From Prochlorococcus sp. AG-436-C13 (GTDB lineage Bacteria > Cyanobacteriota > Cyanobacteriia > PCC-6307 > Cyanobiaceae), in NCBI GenBank assembly GCA_003212695.1, contig QCPC01000004.1, positions 1-64,000 of the forward strand: a DNA stretch of 64,000 nucleotides, written 5' to 3'. Each line of letters opens with the position of its first letter. Position 1 is the first letter of the stretch. Of the stretch, positions 30,392-40,379 are shown piece by piece. The position numbers and the translations under genes were made by a program. The notes beneath the pieces were generated by a model. The model did not search any database. It was not told where the DNA came from and saw only the letters and a list, made by a program, of their open reading frames with translations.

Positions 30392-30973
30392 TTAAATTTC
30401 AGTAGGCATACAACTTCCTGATCTCAATATTTTCCATTGACCTAATCCTTCCCACTCAATAACTGTACTAGCAATTCCAGATCCCTGAGGCCAATTGAGT
30501 GGGGCCAACAATGGCAATTGAGGAAAGGATTGAGAAATTACATGTGGATCACTAGAGGGCTTTTCACCAGATAAATTTGCACTACTAGTTGCAAGTGGTC
30601 CACTTTTTTCAAGAAACTTTATTGCCATTTCGCATGCAGGTACTCTCATACCTACAGAATTACCATATGGATTAAGGTTATCAACCATGGTTCTAATAGC
30701 AGGTAAAACAATTGTCAGAGCTCCTGGCCAATATAAAGACATTTTCAAAGCATCTTCCTTAGCCTCTGGTAAAACAAACTTTAATAATTGTTCCTTCGAA
30801 GCGCCCATAAGAATAAATGGCTTTTTTATAGGCCTTTTTTTTATCTTCCATAATTCATGAGAATTTTCTAGCAAAACTGCTAAAGCGGGCAATGTGTCTG
30901 TAGGGAATACAACAGGAGAGCCTTCCTTTAGGAACAGCAAAAGATCTTCTGATTGATATGAATTGATTTGCAT
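30392..30973 (-). CDS. tsaC: Threonylcarbamoyl-AMP synthase (TsaC/YrdC/Sua5 family)
   Basis: About 193 residues from ATG 30971-30973; a TTG three codons earlier is possible. The family's KxR/SxN-type sites are visible: VVFPTDTLPALAVL, KIKKRPIKKPFILM, MRVPA and GPLATSSANLSGEKPSSD. The enzyme makes threonylcarbamoyl-adenylate from Thr, bicarbonate and ATP for the t6A37 modification of ANN-decoding tRNAs. prmC precedes it by 18 bp. Confidence 0.93.
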   Translation of the reverse strand: MQINSYQSEDLLLFLKEGSPVVFPTDTLPALAVLLENSHELWKIKKRPIKKPFILMGASKEQLLKFVLPEAKEDALKMSLYWPGALTIVLPAIRTMVDNLNPYGNSVGMRVPACEMAIKFLEKSGPLATSSANLSGEKPSSDPHVISQSFPQLPLLAPLNWPQGSGIASTVIEWEGLGQWKILRSGSCMPTEI

Positions 30974-30991
30974 ACTTTTCAAAGTTATCAG

Positions 30992-31879
30992 TTAAGGGTG
31001 ACGACCCATAGCAAAACGGCGTACACCTTGAAGATCATTCTCAAAATTTACATTCAAAAAACCAGCTTTAATTAACATTTCCAAAGCACGTTCACTTTGA
31101 TCAAAATGATGCTCAAAGATCAGCCAGCCTCCTGAAGAGAGATATTTGCTTGCACCATTAATAATTTCCCTGGAAGAATCCATACCATCTTCACCTCCAT
31201 AAAGAGCTAAACGAGGCTCATTCTTGCTAACCAATAAGTCAAGTTCACTTAAGAAAGATGTTGGTATATAAGGAGGATTTGAAACAATCAGATCAACCTT
31301 ACCAAGCAAAAAAGGATGTAAAGGTTCAAACCAATTACCTAAATGCAAAGAAACAGAAGAATCAAAAACTAAATTTTTGAAATTCTTTTTTGCAAGAGCA
31401 AGCGTATCTTTACTACAATCGACTGCATGCCCATTCCAGTCTGGCAAAGCTCTTGCCAATGCAATTGCTAAGACCCCTGAACCTGTTCCTAAATCAACCC
31501 AAATCCCAGATCGATTAAGAGAGCATTGAATTTTGTCCAACGCTATATCAATTAGTAGTTCTGTCTCGGGTCTAGGAATCAAAGCAGAAGGATTTACTTC
31601 TATTTCAAAATCTCTCCAAGGACATTTACCTAAAAGGTATTGCAAAGGAATTTTCTCATATAAATATCTTTCCCATATAGTTGAAAGCTTTTCAAGTGAC
31701 AATTTTAATTGATACTTTCTATCCTGAATTATTTTTAATTTTGCAAATGAACTACAACTAAAACCTCCTCCTATATCTAATAGCCATTCAATCTCTTCAA
31801 CCTCACCACCCTTTGATAATTCAATACTCTGCCAATCTAAAATTTCTTTTCCAGAAACATATCTATTTTCAATATTCAT
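30992..31879 (-). CDS. prmC: Peptide chain release factor N5-glutamine methyltransferase
   Basis: 295 residues. An N-terminal helical domain is followed by a SAM-binding Rossmann fold (VDLGTGSGVLAIALARALP). The catalytic NPPY motif is in VDLIVSNPPYIPTSFLS near residue 200, and RPETELLIDIAL is the conserved block just before the SAM site. It methylates the GGQ glutamine of RF1 and RF2. It lies between the thioesterase gene and tsaC on the same strand, all within short gaps. Confidence 0.95.
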   Translation of the reverse strand: MNIENRYVSGKEILDWQSIELSKGGEVEEIEWLLDIGGGFSCSSFAKLKIIQDRKYQLKLSLEKLSTIWERYLYEKIPLQYLLGKCPWRDFEIEVNPSALIPRPETELLIDIALDKIQCSLNRSGIWVDLGTGSGVLAIALARALPDWNGHAVDCSKDTLALAKKNFKNLVFDSSVSLHLGNWFEPLHPFLLGKVDLIVSNPPYIPTSFLSELDLLVSKNEPRLALYGGEDGMDSSREIINGASKYLSSGGWLIFEHHFDQSERALEMLIKAGFLNVNFENDLQGVRRFAMGRHP

Positions 31880-31886
31880 TTATTTT

Positions 31887-32330
31887 TCAATTTGGTCCTT
31901 TTTGCAATTCTAATAATGCTTGCATAATGTGATCTGGTCCATTTCTAAGCAAACGGTTTCCTGAGCCATCTCTCTTTATCAATACCAAATCTATATTTGC
32001 AAAAGCAACAATCTTATTTGATTGTTTTACAAAGTTTGTTTTCCAATGCCATCGTGCTCCTTTGCCAGAAGAAATCCAACTTTGTAAAATCACGCTTTCT
32101 CCGTGAAATAGAGGTTGTCTGTATCTGATATCTAAATGCACAACTGGCATTTCAAAACCTTCATTAGACAAATCCTTATAAGCCAAACCGACATTTAATA
32201 AAGAACTAATTCTTGCCTCTTCTAGCCATAAAAAGTATGAGCCATGCCACATAACTCCTGCGTAATCAGTATTTTGGGGTAATACAACTTTCTTAAGAAG
32301 CCAAGGCTTTGCCTCGTTAACTTCATTCAT
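31887..32330 (-). CDS. Hotdog-fold acyl-CoA thioesterase, possible DHNA-CoA thioesterase
   Basis: 147 residues in the 4-hydroxybenzoyl-CoA thioesterase family. The motif TDYAGVMWHGSYFLWLEEAR contains the catalytic-region Asp and the helix start. Cyanobacterial members of this group include the thioesterase that hydrolyses 1,4-dihydroxy-2-naphthoyl-CoA for phylloquinone synthesis. That assignment is likely but not proven here. The gene ends 7 bp before prmC starts. Confidence 0.82.
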   Translation of the reverse strand: MNEVNEAKPWLLKKVVLPQNTDYAGVMWHGSYFLWLEEARISSLLNVGLAYKDLSNEGFEMPVVHLDIRYRQPLFHGESVILQSWISSGKGARWHWKTNFVKQSNKIVAFANIDLVLIKRDGSGNRLLRNGPDHIMQALLELQKGPN

Positions 32331-32482
32331 AAGCTATGAGGTTCTACTAAAAACCAATGGAAATAGAGAAAAAGAGCATTAACTAAATCTTAAAAAGATC
32401 TTTGAGAAGCGAAAAAATCGCACTTCTTTTAATTAAAGACTTGATCTTAATGTCTTAAAGGTTTTGTTTTAAAATTATTTTC

Positions 32483-32635
32483 TTAGCTTTTAGGACCAAG
32501 TTTTCCTTTACCTGAGTCTGAGAAAAAGCTTGATTTCTCTCCATCACTAGTGGAGATATATAGACCTACTAGAAAAATCGTTGGGACTCCAACGAAAAGC
32601 AAGCTGATAACAAAACCGAAATTTGTGGTTTCCAT
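32483..32635 (-). CDS. psbM: Photosystem II protein M
   Basis: 50 residues from ATG 32633-32635. A METTNFGFVISLLFVGVPTI start is followed by the end of the single helix and a polar tail, SSFFSDSGKGKLGPKS. The longer, Gly/Ser-rich tail is typical of marine picocyanobacterial PsbM (other cyanobacteria have about 35 residues). PsbM sits at the PSII dimer interface. It lies between the thioesterase and ferredoxin genes, close to psbB. Confidence 0.88.
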   Translation of the reverse strand: METTNFGFVISLLFVGVPTIFLVGLYISTSDGEKSSFFSDSGKGKLGPKS

Positions 32636-32777
32636 GAACTAAGTAGCTACAGATAGAACTAAGAATAATTAGAACTATAAATGGATAATGACCAACTCAA
32701 AGGCAAAGAGCTTTAAGAATTAGATGTTGTAACGAGAAACCATGAAAATTATCAGTCTGAATATAAAAAGCTTTTAA

Positions 32778-33140
32778 TTATTTTGGCAAATCCTCATCTA
32801 AAGCACCTTTAATCAAATTGCCACTATTTGCAGGAGGAGATTGAGGCTTGGTTAGAATTACCACAGATGACTTAACCACACACTGGCAAGCAAGCCTCCA
32901 ATTTTGAGGTCGATTTTTTAGTTTAATTTTCTCAACATCTGTTACAGGTGAAAGGGAACCATCTTTATCCCCTTCAACAGAAATAAAACAAGTTATACAT
33001 TGACCACAGCCTCCACAGTTACCCAAAGTTCCTTTAAATCCATAAAGTTCCAGCCCCTCTCTTAGGGCAACTTGTCGAAGATTTTCACCAGATCTACATT
33101 TAACATCTCTTCCTTCCCTGACGAAACGGATAGTTGGCAT
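32778..33140 (-). CDS. 2Fe-2S ferredoxin linked to psbB
   Basis: 120 residues from ATG 33138-33140 (MPTIRFVREG), the start that gives the usual beta-grasp opening; the frame can be extended 10 codons upstream. Cluster ligands fit Cys42, Cys48 and Cys51 (GNCGGCGQCITCF) plus a later Cys in WRLACQC. The spacing C-x5-C-x2-C resembles adrenodoxin-type or atypical plant-type ferredoxins, not the main photosynthetic PetF. It diverges from psbB, and this position beside psbB/psbM suggests a PSII-related or assembly electron-transfer role, which is inference. Confidence 0.88.
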   Translation of the reverse strand: MPTIRFVREGRDVKCRSGENLRQVALREGLELYGFKGTLGNCGGCGQCITCFISVEGDKDGSLSPVTDVEKIKLKNRPQNWRLACQCVVKSSVVILTKPQSPPANSGNLIKGALDEDLPK

Positions 33141-33383
33141 AGTTTTAAAAGTAACAATTCTAATATTCAATTTTGACTGATGAAATGGCCAAACGTGCCT
33201 AAATAACTGGCAAAAAGAACATTTACACTGAATTTTCGAATGTTAAAAGTCACTTTTTAGCCTTGCTGGAATATCAACAGTCGTTGCAGCTCAGCACAAC
33301 CTTCCCCGTCTTCGATGGAAGAACCTTTACGATCATCGGGTCTAGCTGCATTAAAGCAGCTTCGTTATTTCAAAACCTTACCC

Positions 33384-34937
33384 ATGGGATTGCCCTGGTA
33401 TCGGGTGCACACAGTCGTAATCAACGACCCCGGTCGACTTCTGGCCGTGCACCTCATGCACACAGCTTTGCTAGCCGGCTGGGCCGGCTCCATGGCCCTA
33501 TATGAATTGGCCATATTTGATCCTAGCGATCCAGTCTTGAACCCTATGTGGCGCCAAGGCATGTATGTCATGCCTTTCATGGCCCGCCTAGGTGTTACAA
33601 GTAGTTGGAATGGTTGGGACCTCACTGGTGGTGTCGGTTCATTCGACTTTGATTCATTAGGGTTCTGGGGAAAAGCTCTTCCTTATTCAACTTTTGAAGG
33701 AGTAGCAGTAGCTCATATCCTCTTCAGTGGTCTATTAATGCTGGCGGCTATCTGGCATTGGACCTACTGGGATCTTGAACTCTGGGAAGACTCTAGGACT
33801 GGTGAACCAGCTTTAGACCTTCCAAGAATATTTGGAATACACCTATTACTTGCAGGACTTGCCTGCTTCGGTTTTGGTGTATCTCTTTCTTCCGTTGGTA
33901 TGTGGGTCTCTGATCCATATGGACTGACCGGACATGTAGAAAAAGTCACTCCCGTTTGGGGAGCTGCAGGTTTCAACCCCTTTAGTGCTGGCGGAATAGT
34001 CGCCAACCATATTGGGGCAGGTCTTATAGGAATTATTGGTGGTGTATTCCATATCACCAACAGACCTGGCGAAAGGCTCTATAGAAACCTCAGGATGGGA
34101 AGTCTTGAAGGAGTTCTAGCTAGTGCATTAGCAGCAGTTCTTTTTGTTTCTTTTGTCGTATCAGGAACAATGTGGTACGGGTCAGCAACAACTCCAATTG
34201 AGTTGTTTGGACCAACTAGGTATCAATGGGATGCAAACTACTTCCAAACTGAAATAAATAGAAGAGTTGAAGCCTCTATCAACGATGGTGCATCTAAGGA
34301 AGAAGCTTATTCAGCTATTCCTGAAAAACTTGCCTTCTATGACTATGTAGGTAATAGTCCTGCAAAAGGAGGTCTATTTAGAGCAGGTGCATTAGTTAAT
34401 GGAGATGGTGTTCCAACTGGTTGGCAAGGTCATGTTTCCTTCACAGATAAGGAAGGCAATGATCTTCAAGTTAGAAGGATGCCTAATTTCTTTGAGAACT
34501 TCCCAGTAATTCTTGAAGATAAAGAGGGTAATGTTCGAGCTGACATCCCATTCCGTCGTGCAGAAGCTAAGTACTCTTTTGAGCAAACTGGTATTACTGC
34601 AACGATTTATGGTGGTGAGCTTAATGGCCAGAAGTTCTCTGATCCAGTTGTTGTAAAGCGTTTAGCACGTAAAGCCCAACTTGGTGAATCATTTAAGTTT
34701 GATAGAGAACGCTACAAATCAGATGGTGTATTTAGAAGCTCTCCAAGAGCTTGGTTTACATATGCTCATCTATGTTTTGGCTTGCTCTACTTGTTTGGAC
34801 ATTGGTGGCATGCTGCCAGAACTCTTTACAGAGATACCTTTACTGGTGTTGATCCTGACATTGGTGATCAGGTTGAGTTTGGTCTTTTCAAGAAACTTGG
34901 AGACGAAACTACCCGTCGCGTCCCTGGGCGTGCTTAA
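33384..34937 (+). CDS. psbB: Photosystem II CP47 chlorophyll apoprotein
   Basis: 517 residues from ATG 33384 ([18 protein letters not shown]), the conserved CP47 N-terminus. The longer open frame reaching 33315 is not part of the protein. Six membrane helices with His residues for chlorophyll and a large lumenal loop (about 260-435) match the family. CP47 is the core antenna that passes energy to the D1/D2 reaction centre. psbT follows after 35 bp, as in other cyanobacteria. Confidence 0.98.
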   Translation: MGLPWYRVHTVVINDPGRLLAVHLMHTALLAGWAGSMALYELAIFDPSDPVLNPMWRQGMYVMPFMARLGVTSSWNGWDLTGGVGSFDFDSLGFWGKALPYSTFEGVAVAHILFSGLLMLAAIWHWTYWDLELWEDSRTGEPALDLPRIFGIHLLLAGLACFGFGVSLSSVGMWVSDPYGLTGHVEKVTPVWGAAGFNPFSAGGIVANHIGAGLIGIIGGVFHITNRPGERLYRNLRMGSLEGVLASALAAVLFVSFVVSGTMWYGSATTPIELFGPTRYQWDANYFQTEINRRVEASINDGASKEEAYSAIPEKLAFYDYVGNSPAKGGLFRAGALVNGDGVPTGWQGHVSFTDKEGNDLQVRRMPNFFENFPVILEDKEGNVRADIPFRRAEAKYSFEQTGITATIYGGELNGQKFSDPVVVKRLARKAQLGESFKFDRERYKSDGVFRSSPRAWFTYAHLCFGLLYLFGHWWHAARTLYRDTFTGVDPDIGDQVEFGLFKKLGDETTRRVPGRA

Positions 34938-34972
34938 TCGCAAGGAATCTTTAGCAACTATCTAAAATCCCA

Positions 34973-35068
34973 ATGGAAGCCTTCTCCTACGTCCTAATTC
35001 TCACTTTGGCAGTAGTGACTTTATTCTTCGCTGTCGCATTTCGCGATCCTCCGAAGTTTGATAAATAA
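34973..35068 (+). CDS. psbT: Photosystem II protein T
   Basis: 31 residues: [20 protein letters not shown] followed by [10 protein letters not shown], a textbook PsbT. It has a single helix at the PSII dimer interface near PsbM. It sits directly downstream of psbB and is followed by a strong terminator, so psbB-psbT forms a closed unit. Confidence 0.96.
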   Translation: MEAFSYVLILTLAVVTLFFAVAFRDPPKFDK

Positions 35069-35080
35069 ATGCCTAAAAAA

Positions 35081-35111
35081 AACCCACTTAATTTAAGTGG
35101 GTTTTTTTTTA
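35081..35111 (+). terminator. Rho-independent terminator after psbT
   Basis: AACCCACTTAA/TTTAAGTGGGTT forms a long perfect stem with almost no loop, followed by a run of nine or more T. It ends the psbB-psbT transcript. Confidence 0.9.
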
Positions 35112-35264
35112 TCTATTGATTAATGACCAAATATTATTAATGCCTCATATGAATACTTAATACCTAAATAAATAAAGAGTTTTCAAGATTTAAATCGTTT
35201 TAGCCCTTCTCATAAGACAAAAAAATGTTTAAATTTAATTGTATCCAATATTACTTAGGGCAGC

Positions 35265-35738
35265 ATGCAATGCCCCTCTTGCCAAAACACAGATAGTAGA
35301 GTCCTAGAATCGCGTTCAGCAGACGCAGGTAAATGCGTCAGAAGACGGAGGGAGTGCTTAAACTGTGATTTTCGTTTTACTACCTATGAAAGGGTAGAAA
35401 CTGTTCCTATTACTGTAATCAAAAGAAGCAATGCAAAAGAAACCTTCTCTAGAAGTAAATTAATAAATGGACTAAATAGAGCTTGCGAAAAAACATCAAT
35501 AAGCAATAACAAAATCGAGTTAATTGTTGATGAAATCGAATTGCAACTTCAACAAAGAAATCCTAAGGAAATAAATAGTTCTGAATTAGGTGAAATGATT
35601 TTGCACCATTTAAAAACAATTAACGAGGTTGCATATATTCGTTTTGCTTCGGTATATCGCCAGTTCAATGGGGTTAACGATTTCATTGATACATTGGAAA
35701 ACTTTAAAACTTCCAAGGATTTTGCAACCATTGCCTGA
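35265..35738 (+). CDS. nrdR: Transcriptional repressor NrdR
   Basis: 157 residues. The N-terminal zinc ribbon carries Cys3, Cys6, Cys31 and Cys34 ([17 protein letters not shown] and [19 protein letters not shown]). An ATP-cone domain follows (about 48-138: [19 protein letters not shown]). NrdR senses ATP/dATP and represses ribonucleotide reductase genes. It lies 94 bp upstream of rps1 on the same strand. Confidence 0.96.
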   Translation: MQCPSCQNTDSRVLESRSADAGKCVRRRRECLNCDFRFTTYERVETVPITVIKRSNAKETFSRSKLINGLNRACEKTSISNNKIELIVDEIELQLQQRNPKEINSSELGEMILHHLKTINEVAYIRFASVYRQFNGVNDFIDTLENFKTSKDFATIA

Positions 35739-35764
35739 TAGCTGAGGTGTAAAGTGGAGTATCA

Positions 35765-35792
35765 GCTCTTTAGGTTGGCAGGCCTCAAGAGC
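35765..35792 (+). promoter_or_regulatory. Hairpin in the rps1 leader
   Basis: GCTCTT..AGG, an 8-base loop, then CCT..AAGAGC form an interrupted stem 40 bases upstream of the rps1 start. It lacks a T-run, so it is not a terminator. It could be part of a ribosomal-protein leader under feedback control. No family match is claimed. Confidence 0.4.
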
Positions 35793-35832
35793 CAAATTAT
35801 CGCATTGCCACCGGGCATACTGCTATCTACCC

Positions 35833-36933
35833 ATGTCTGAAAACTCTTCTACAACATCAACAGAATTAGAAGCAAAAGAAAATAATCAGCAAGATAATGT
35901 ATCTGAGGAAATCATTGCTAAGGATTTAGAACAAGAAAATTCTGAAAAAGAATCTTTCATTCCAGAAGAGATTCCTTCTGCTGATGACCCTTCTAGTAGA
36001 GTTAAAAAATACGACTTCGACGGCGCAGGGTTTTCACTAGAAGAATTTGATTCTTTACTAGGTAAATATGATTACAACTTTAAACCTGGCGACATAGTAA
36101 ACGGAACTGTCTTCGCCCTTGAAACCAAAGGAGCGATGATTGATATAGGAGCAAAAACTGCCGCCTTTATGCCTATGCAGGAGGTATCTATTAATAGGGT
36201 AGAAGGATTGAGCGATGTGCTTCAACCATCTGAAATAAGGCAGTTTTTTATAATGAGTGAAGAGAATGAAGATGGTCAACTATCTCTTTCTATTAGAAGA
36301 ATCGAATATCAAAGGGCCTGGGAACGAGTTCGTCAACTTCAAAAAGAAGATGCCACTATATACTCAGAAGTTTTTGCTACAAATAGAGGTGGTGCATTAG
36401 TAAGAGTAGAAGGATTGAGAGGATTTATTCCTGGATCTCATATAAGTACTAGGAAAGCAAAAGAAGAGCTTGTAGCAGAATATTTACCACTTAAATTCTT
36501 AGAAGTGGATGAAGAAAGAAACCGATTAGTACTTAGCCATAGAAGAGCTCTAGTTGAAAGAAAAATGAATCGTTTAGAAGTAGGAGAGGTTGTAGTAGGA
36601 GCTGTTAGAGGAATTAAACCATATGGTGCATTTATAGATATCGGGGGAGTTAGTGGGCTGCTACACATATCAGAAATCAGTCACGAACATATTGAAACTC
36701 CACATTCAGTTCTCAATGTTAATGATCAAATGAAAGTTATGATAATTGACTTGGATGCAGAAAGAGGTCGTATATCACTTTCAACAAAAGCATTAGAACC
36801 TGAACCAGGTGATATGCTTACTGATCCTCAAAAAGTTTTTGATAAAGCAGAAGAAATGGCGGCAAAGTACAAAGAAATGCTTCTCGAGCAAGCTGAAGAA
36901 GGAGAGAATCCAATAGCCTCAATGGAGGTTTAA
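35833..36933 (+). CDS. rps1: 30S ribosomal protein S1 homologue
   Basis: 366 residues: an acidic Ser/Glu-rich N-terminus (1-70), then three S1 (OB-fold) domains at about 88-160, 175-245 and 255-325. Typical segments are FKPGDIVNGTVFALETKGAM and EVVVGAVRGIKPYGAFIDIG. Three domains rather than the six of E. coli is the usual form of cyanobacterial and plastid S1. It helps mRNA bind the 30S subunit. ATG start; 94 bp after nrdR. Confidence 0.96.
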   Translation: MSENSSTTSTELEAKENNQQDNVSEEIIAKDLEQENSEKESFIPEEIPSADDPSSRVKKYDFDGAGFSLEEFDSLLGKYDYNFKPGDIVNGTVFALETKGAMIDIGAKTAAFMPMQEVSINRVEGLSDVLQPSEIRQFFIMSEENEDGQLSLSIRRIEYQRAWERVRQLQKEDATIYSEVFATNRGGALVRVEGLRGFIPGSHISTRKAKEELVAEYLPLKFLEVDEERNRLVLSHRRALVERKMNRLEVGEVVVGAVRGIKPYGAFIDIGGVSGLLHISEISHEHIETPHSVLNVNDQMKVMIIDLDAERGRISLSTKALEPEPGDMLTDPQKVFDKAEEMAAKYKEMLLEQAEEGENPIASMEV

Positions 36934-36946
36934 TTATATATATTCA

Positions 36947-37750
36947 ATGCAAGAAATACTTTTAAAGGGATATCCTATTGGAAGTATTAATGGCATTTTA
37001 TTTGATAAAGATGGCACGTTAGTTAATAGCGAGGAATATTTATTATATTTATCTAGACTGCGTTTAAGTGAAGCAAAAAAGAAATTAAAAGAATATGGTT
37101 ATTCAGAAGATAAAGTTTACTCTATAGAACAATTACTTTATAAAGCATACGGAATCGATACTAATGGCATAAAACCAAATGGGTTAGTTGCCATTGCCTC
37201 AAGCAAAGATAATTTAGTATCTACTGCAACTATATTTTGCCTAATAAATGGAGACTGGTCTAAATCTTTTAAAATTGCTAATGAAGTCTTTTCAATAGCA
37301 AGTAAAAAAGCTTCTTTTGTAGATTCATCAAAAAAAAAGAATAAGCTTCTACCAGGTGTAAAATCAATAATTAGAAAATCTTATAAGAGAAATATAAAAA
37401 TAGGTATTATCAGCAATGACACAAGAGATGGAATCAAAAGCTTCTTAAAAGACAATAAATTAGAAAAGGAATTTATCCATTTTTGGAGTTCTGAGGATTT
37501 TCCACCAAAGCCAAACCCACAATCAGTAAAAGAAATCTGCAAATTAATGGACTTACATGTTTCAGAATGCGCGCTAATTGGTGATTCCAATGCTGATATA
37601 GAGATGGCACGAAATAGTGGAGTAAAAATAGCTCTTGGATATACTGGTGGATGGAAGCAATCTCCTTCTCTATATGAATATCATCATCTAATACATCATT
37701 GGGAAGATTTAAATTTCCAAGATTCTTCTAAAATGAATTTTCTAAAGTAA
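36947..37750 (+). CDS. HAD-superfamily phosphatase
   Basis: 267 residues. Motif I is LFDKDGTLVNSE (nucleophile Asp), motif II is GIISNDTRDG, and motif IV is LIGDSNADIEMARNSGVK. The helical cap between about 35 and 130 is of the phosphoglycolate-phosphatase/beta-phosphoglucomutase type. The phosphate ester substrate cannot be told from sequence. It starts 13 bp after rps1 and metK starts 20 bp after it, so it sits inside a probable rps1-metK transcript. Confidence 0.88.
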   Translation: MQEILLKGYPIGSINGILFDKDGTLVNSEEYLLYLSRLRLSEAKKKLKEYGYSEDKVYSIEQLLYKAYGIDTNGIKPNGLVAIASSKDNLVSTATIFCLINGDWSKSFKIANEVFSIASKKASFVDSSKKKNKLLPGVKSIIRKSYKRNIKIGIISNDTRDGIKSFLKDNKLEKEFIHFWSSEDFPPKPNPQSVKEICKLMDLHVSECALIGDSNADIEMARNSGVKIALGYTGGWKQSPSLYEYHHLIHHWEDLNFQDSSKMNFLK

Positions 37751-37770
37751 ATTCCTAATTCCAAATAAAC

Positions 37771-39003
37771 GTGTCTAGATTTGTTTTCACTTCTGAATCA
37801 GTAACAGAAGGTCACCCTGACAAAATTTGCGATCAAATCAGCGATGCAATACTTGATTCACTGTTAGAGAAAGATCCAAGTAGCCGAGTTGCTTGTGAAA
37901 CAGTTGTAAATACAGGATTATGCTTAATTACAGGTGAAGTAACTTCTAAAGCTAAAGTAGATTTCATTCATCTAGTTAGAGAAGTAATTAAAGAAATTGG
38001 ATATTGCGATGCAAAAGCAGGAGGGTTTGATTCGAATAGTTGCTCCGTGCTTGTAGCACTAGACCAACAATCTCCTGATATTGCTCAAGGAGTAGATGAA
38101 GCTGATGACCATAGTGGCAATCAGTTTGACAAGATTGGAGCTGGTGATCAAGGGATCATGTTTGGCTATGCATGCGACGAAACACCGGAATTAATGCCTT
38201 TACCAATAAGTCTTGCGCATCGTTTTTCTAGAAGACTTGCTCAAATTAGACATGAAGGAATACTTGATTATTTGCTTCCTGATGGGAAAACTCAAGTCAG
38301 TGTTGTCTACGAAAACAATCAGCCAATAGCAATTGACACCATTGTTATTTCAACTCAGCATACAGAACAAGTTAAAGGATTTACAAATGAAGAAGCAATA
38401 AGATCCCAAATAAGTCAAGACCTTTGGAATTGTGTTATCGAGCCTGCGACAAAAGATCTTGCGATTCAACCAATTAAGAATAAAACTAGATTTTTAGTAA
38501 ATCCAACAGGTAAATTTGTAGTTGGTGGGCCTCAAGGTGATGCTGGGCTAACTGGAAGAAAAATTATCGTAGATACATATGGTGGATATGCAAGACATGG
38601 AGGCGGTGCTTTTTCAGGGAAAGATCCTACAAAGGTCGATAGATCTGCAGCATATGCAGCTCGATTTGTTTCTAAATCTCTTGTTGCTGCTGGTTTAGCA
38701 AAGCGAGTGGAAACTCAACTAAGCTATGCAATAGGAGTGGCAAATCCCATATCTATCCTGGTAGAAACTTTCGGAACAGGGAAGTTATCAAATGATGAAC
38801 TTACTGAATTAGTAAAGAAGAATTTTGACCTCCGTCCAGCTGCAATTATTGAAGAATTCAGGCTAAGAGAACTACCAAAACAAAGAAATGGTCGATTTTA
38901 TAGAGATGTGGCAGCCTATGGACATTTTGGCAGAACAGATCTTGATCTTCCCTGGGAAGATGTTCAAAGAAAATCTATAGAACTAAAGGCAATAAATAGC
39001 TAG
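37771..39003 (+). CDS. metK: S-adenosylmethionine synthetase
   Basis: 410 residues from GTG 37771. Signatures: [18 protein letters not shown] (ATP and Mg site), [15 protein letters not shown], and [20 protein letters not shown]. It joins methionine and ATP to make S-adenosylmethionine, the methyl donor used by PrmC in this window and the source of the methylthioadenosine recycled by MtnP. The FGGY kinase gene begins 10 bp after its stop. Confidence 0.98.
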   Translation: MSRFVFTSESVTEGHPDKICDQISDAILDSLLEKDPSSRVACETVVNTGLCLITGEVTSKAKVDFIHLVREVIKEIGYCDAKAGGFDSNSCSVLVALDQQSPDIAQGVDEADDHSGNQFDKIGAGDQGIMFGYACDETPELMPLPISLAHRFSRRLAQIRHEGILDYLLPDGKTQVSVVYENNQPIAIDTIVISTQHTEQVKGFTNEEAIRSQISQDLWNCVIEPATKDLAIQPIKNKTRFLVNPTGKFVVGGPQGDAGLTGRKIIVDTYGGYARHGGGAFSGKDPTKVDRSAAYAARFVSKSLVAAGLAKRVETQLSYAIGVANPISILVETFGTGKLSNDELTELVKKNFDLRPAAIIEEFRLRELPKQRNGRFYRDVAAYGHFGRTDLDLPWEDVQRKSIELKAINS

Positions 39004-39013
39004 ATAAATCTAA

Positions 39014-40264
39014 ATGAACAAGAAGATTTTTGTGCTAGGAATAGATCTTGGCACAAGTGGAGTACGTATAGCTGTATTAGATAAAAACTATTCCCTTGAA
39101 TACTTTGCATCAAGTGAATATAAAGAAGGTTTAGAAAATTGTGAAGACTGGAAGCATTGCTGTATTAATCTTATAAAGCAAATACCTTTTAAAATTAAGA
39201 ATAATATAGTTGCATGTTCTGTTGATGGAACATCTGGAACATTAATGGGATGCGACTATAAAGGAAAATCAGTTGGCAAAGCTCTACCATATTTCAAACA
39301 ATGCTTAACAATTAAAGGAAATGTTATTACTTCATTAACCAGTCAGGAAGAACTTTTTAAAAGATATGAAAGTATTTCCAAAGCTGTTCAACTTATTAAT
39401 GAACATGGTGTAAATATTTTATTAAGGCATCAAGCAGATTGGATTAGTGGTTGGTTATTAAATAATTGGTCATCAGGAGAAGAAGGCAATAATCTAAAGC
39501 TTGGTTGGGATTTATTAAAAGAATCTTGGCCTATCCAACTAATTAACACTTCTTGGACTAATGCATTGCCCAAGATTGTTCCTAGTGGGTCTTTAATGGG
39601 AATTATTTCACCAAATAGATCAATTGAGCTTGAACTTCCAAGAGGTCTCAAAATAATTGCTGGTACTACCGACTCAAATGCTGCAGTATTAGCTACAGAT
39701 GCAAAATCATCAGAAGGAATTACTGTTTTAGGAAGCACTATTGTGCTTAAACGCTATACAAATAATCCTATTGCTCATCTAGGAATTACCAATCATAAGG
39801 TAGGAGATAAATGGTTAACTGGGGGATCTTCTAACGCTGGCTGCGCTGTACTTAAACAATTTTTTTCTGACCATGATTTAGTTGAGTTAAGCAGACAAAT
39901 AAACCCTGAATCAAATAGTGGACTATCATTTATGCCACTTCCATCTAGGGGAGAACGTTTCCCAGTAAATGATCCCTACTTAGAACCCATTCTTAATCCA
40001 AGGCCTATAAGTGATAGCCTTTTTCTTCATGGACTTCTAGAAGGACTAGCCAAGATAGAAGCTCAAGGCTGGGAAAAGCTTTGCAAACTTGGATTAAAAC
40101 CTCCTAGCAAAATAATTTCCATCGGTGGAGGTTCAAATAATCCACAATGGCGGCGGATTAGAGAAAGACTGATAGGGATTCCAATTCGAACATGCTCAAA
40201 GCAACCAGCAGAAGGAGTTGCGCGTTTAGCTTTAAATGCAATCCAAAAACAATCTAAAATTTAA
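39014..40264 (+). CDS. FGGY-family carbohydrate kinase, probable D-ribulokinase
   Basis: 416 residues with FGGY hallmarks: GIDLGTSGVRIAVLD at the N-terminus (phosphate 1), VDGTSGTLMGCD, the hinge AGTTDSNAAVLATDA, VLGSTIVLKRY (phosphate 2) and GGGSNNPQWRRI near the C-terminus (adenosine). The length and the LPSRGERFPVNDPYLEP stretch resemble the cyanobacterial/plant sugar kinase SePSK, reported to phosphorylate D-ribulose. I infer ribulose here. It is adjacent to metK, probably co-transcribed, though the metabolic link is unclear. Confidence 0.88.
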   Translation: MNKKIFVLGIDLGTSGVRIAVLDKNYSLEYFASSEYKEGLENCEDWKHCCINLIKQIPFKIKNNIVACSVDGTSGTLMGCDYKGKSVGKALPYFKQCLTIKGNVITSLTSQEELFKRYESISKAVQLINEHGVNILLRHQADWISGWLLNNWSSGEEGNNLKLGWDLLKESWPIQLINTSWTNALPKIVPSGSLMGIISPNRSIELELPRGLKIIAGTTDSNAAVLATDAKSSEGITVLGSTIVLKRYTNNPIAHLGITNHKVGDKWLTGGSSNAGCAVLKQFFSDHDLVELSRQINPESNSGLSFMPLPSRGERFPVNDPYLEPILNPRPISDSLFLHGLLEGLAKIEAQGWEKLCKLGLKPPSKIISIGGGSNNPQWRRIRERLIGIPIRTCSKQPAEGVARLALNAIQKQSKI

Positions 40265-40379
40265 TTGCAAGCTCAAATAACTTTCATAACTGAAAATTCT
40301 AAAATGAAGAATTTTTCGAATTGAAAATAGACGTTGATATAAGATAAATGTTGGCTAATTACTTTCTAGTAATCATCAA

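Noticed and set aside
33263..33383. Upstream extension of psbB and an overlapping frame from 33263
   Set aside because: The conserved CP47 N-terminus begins at 33384; the preceding sequence is the psbB leader.
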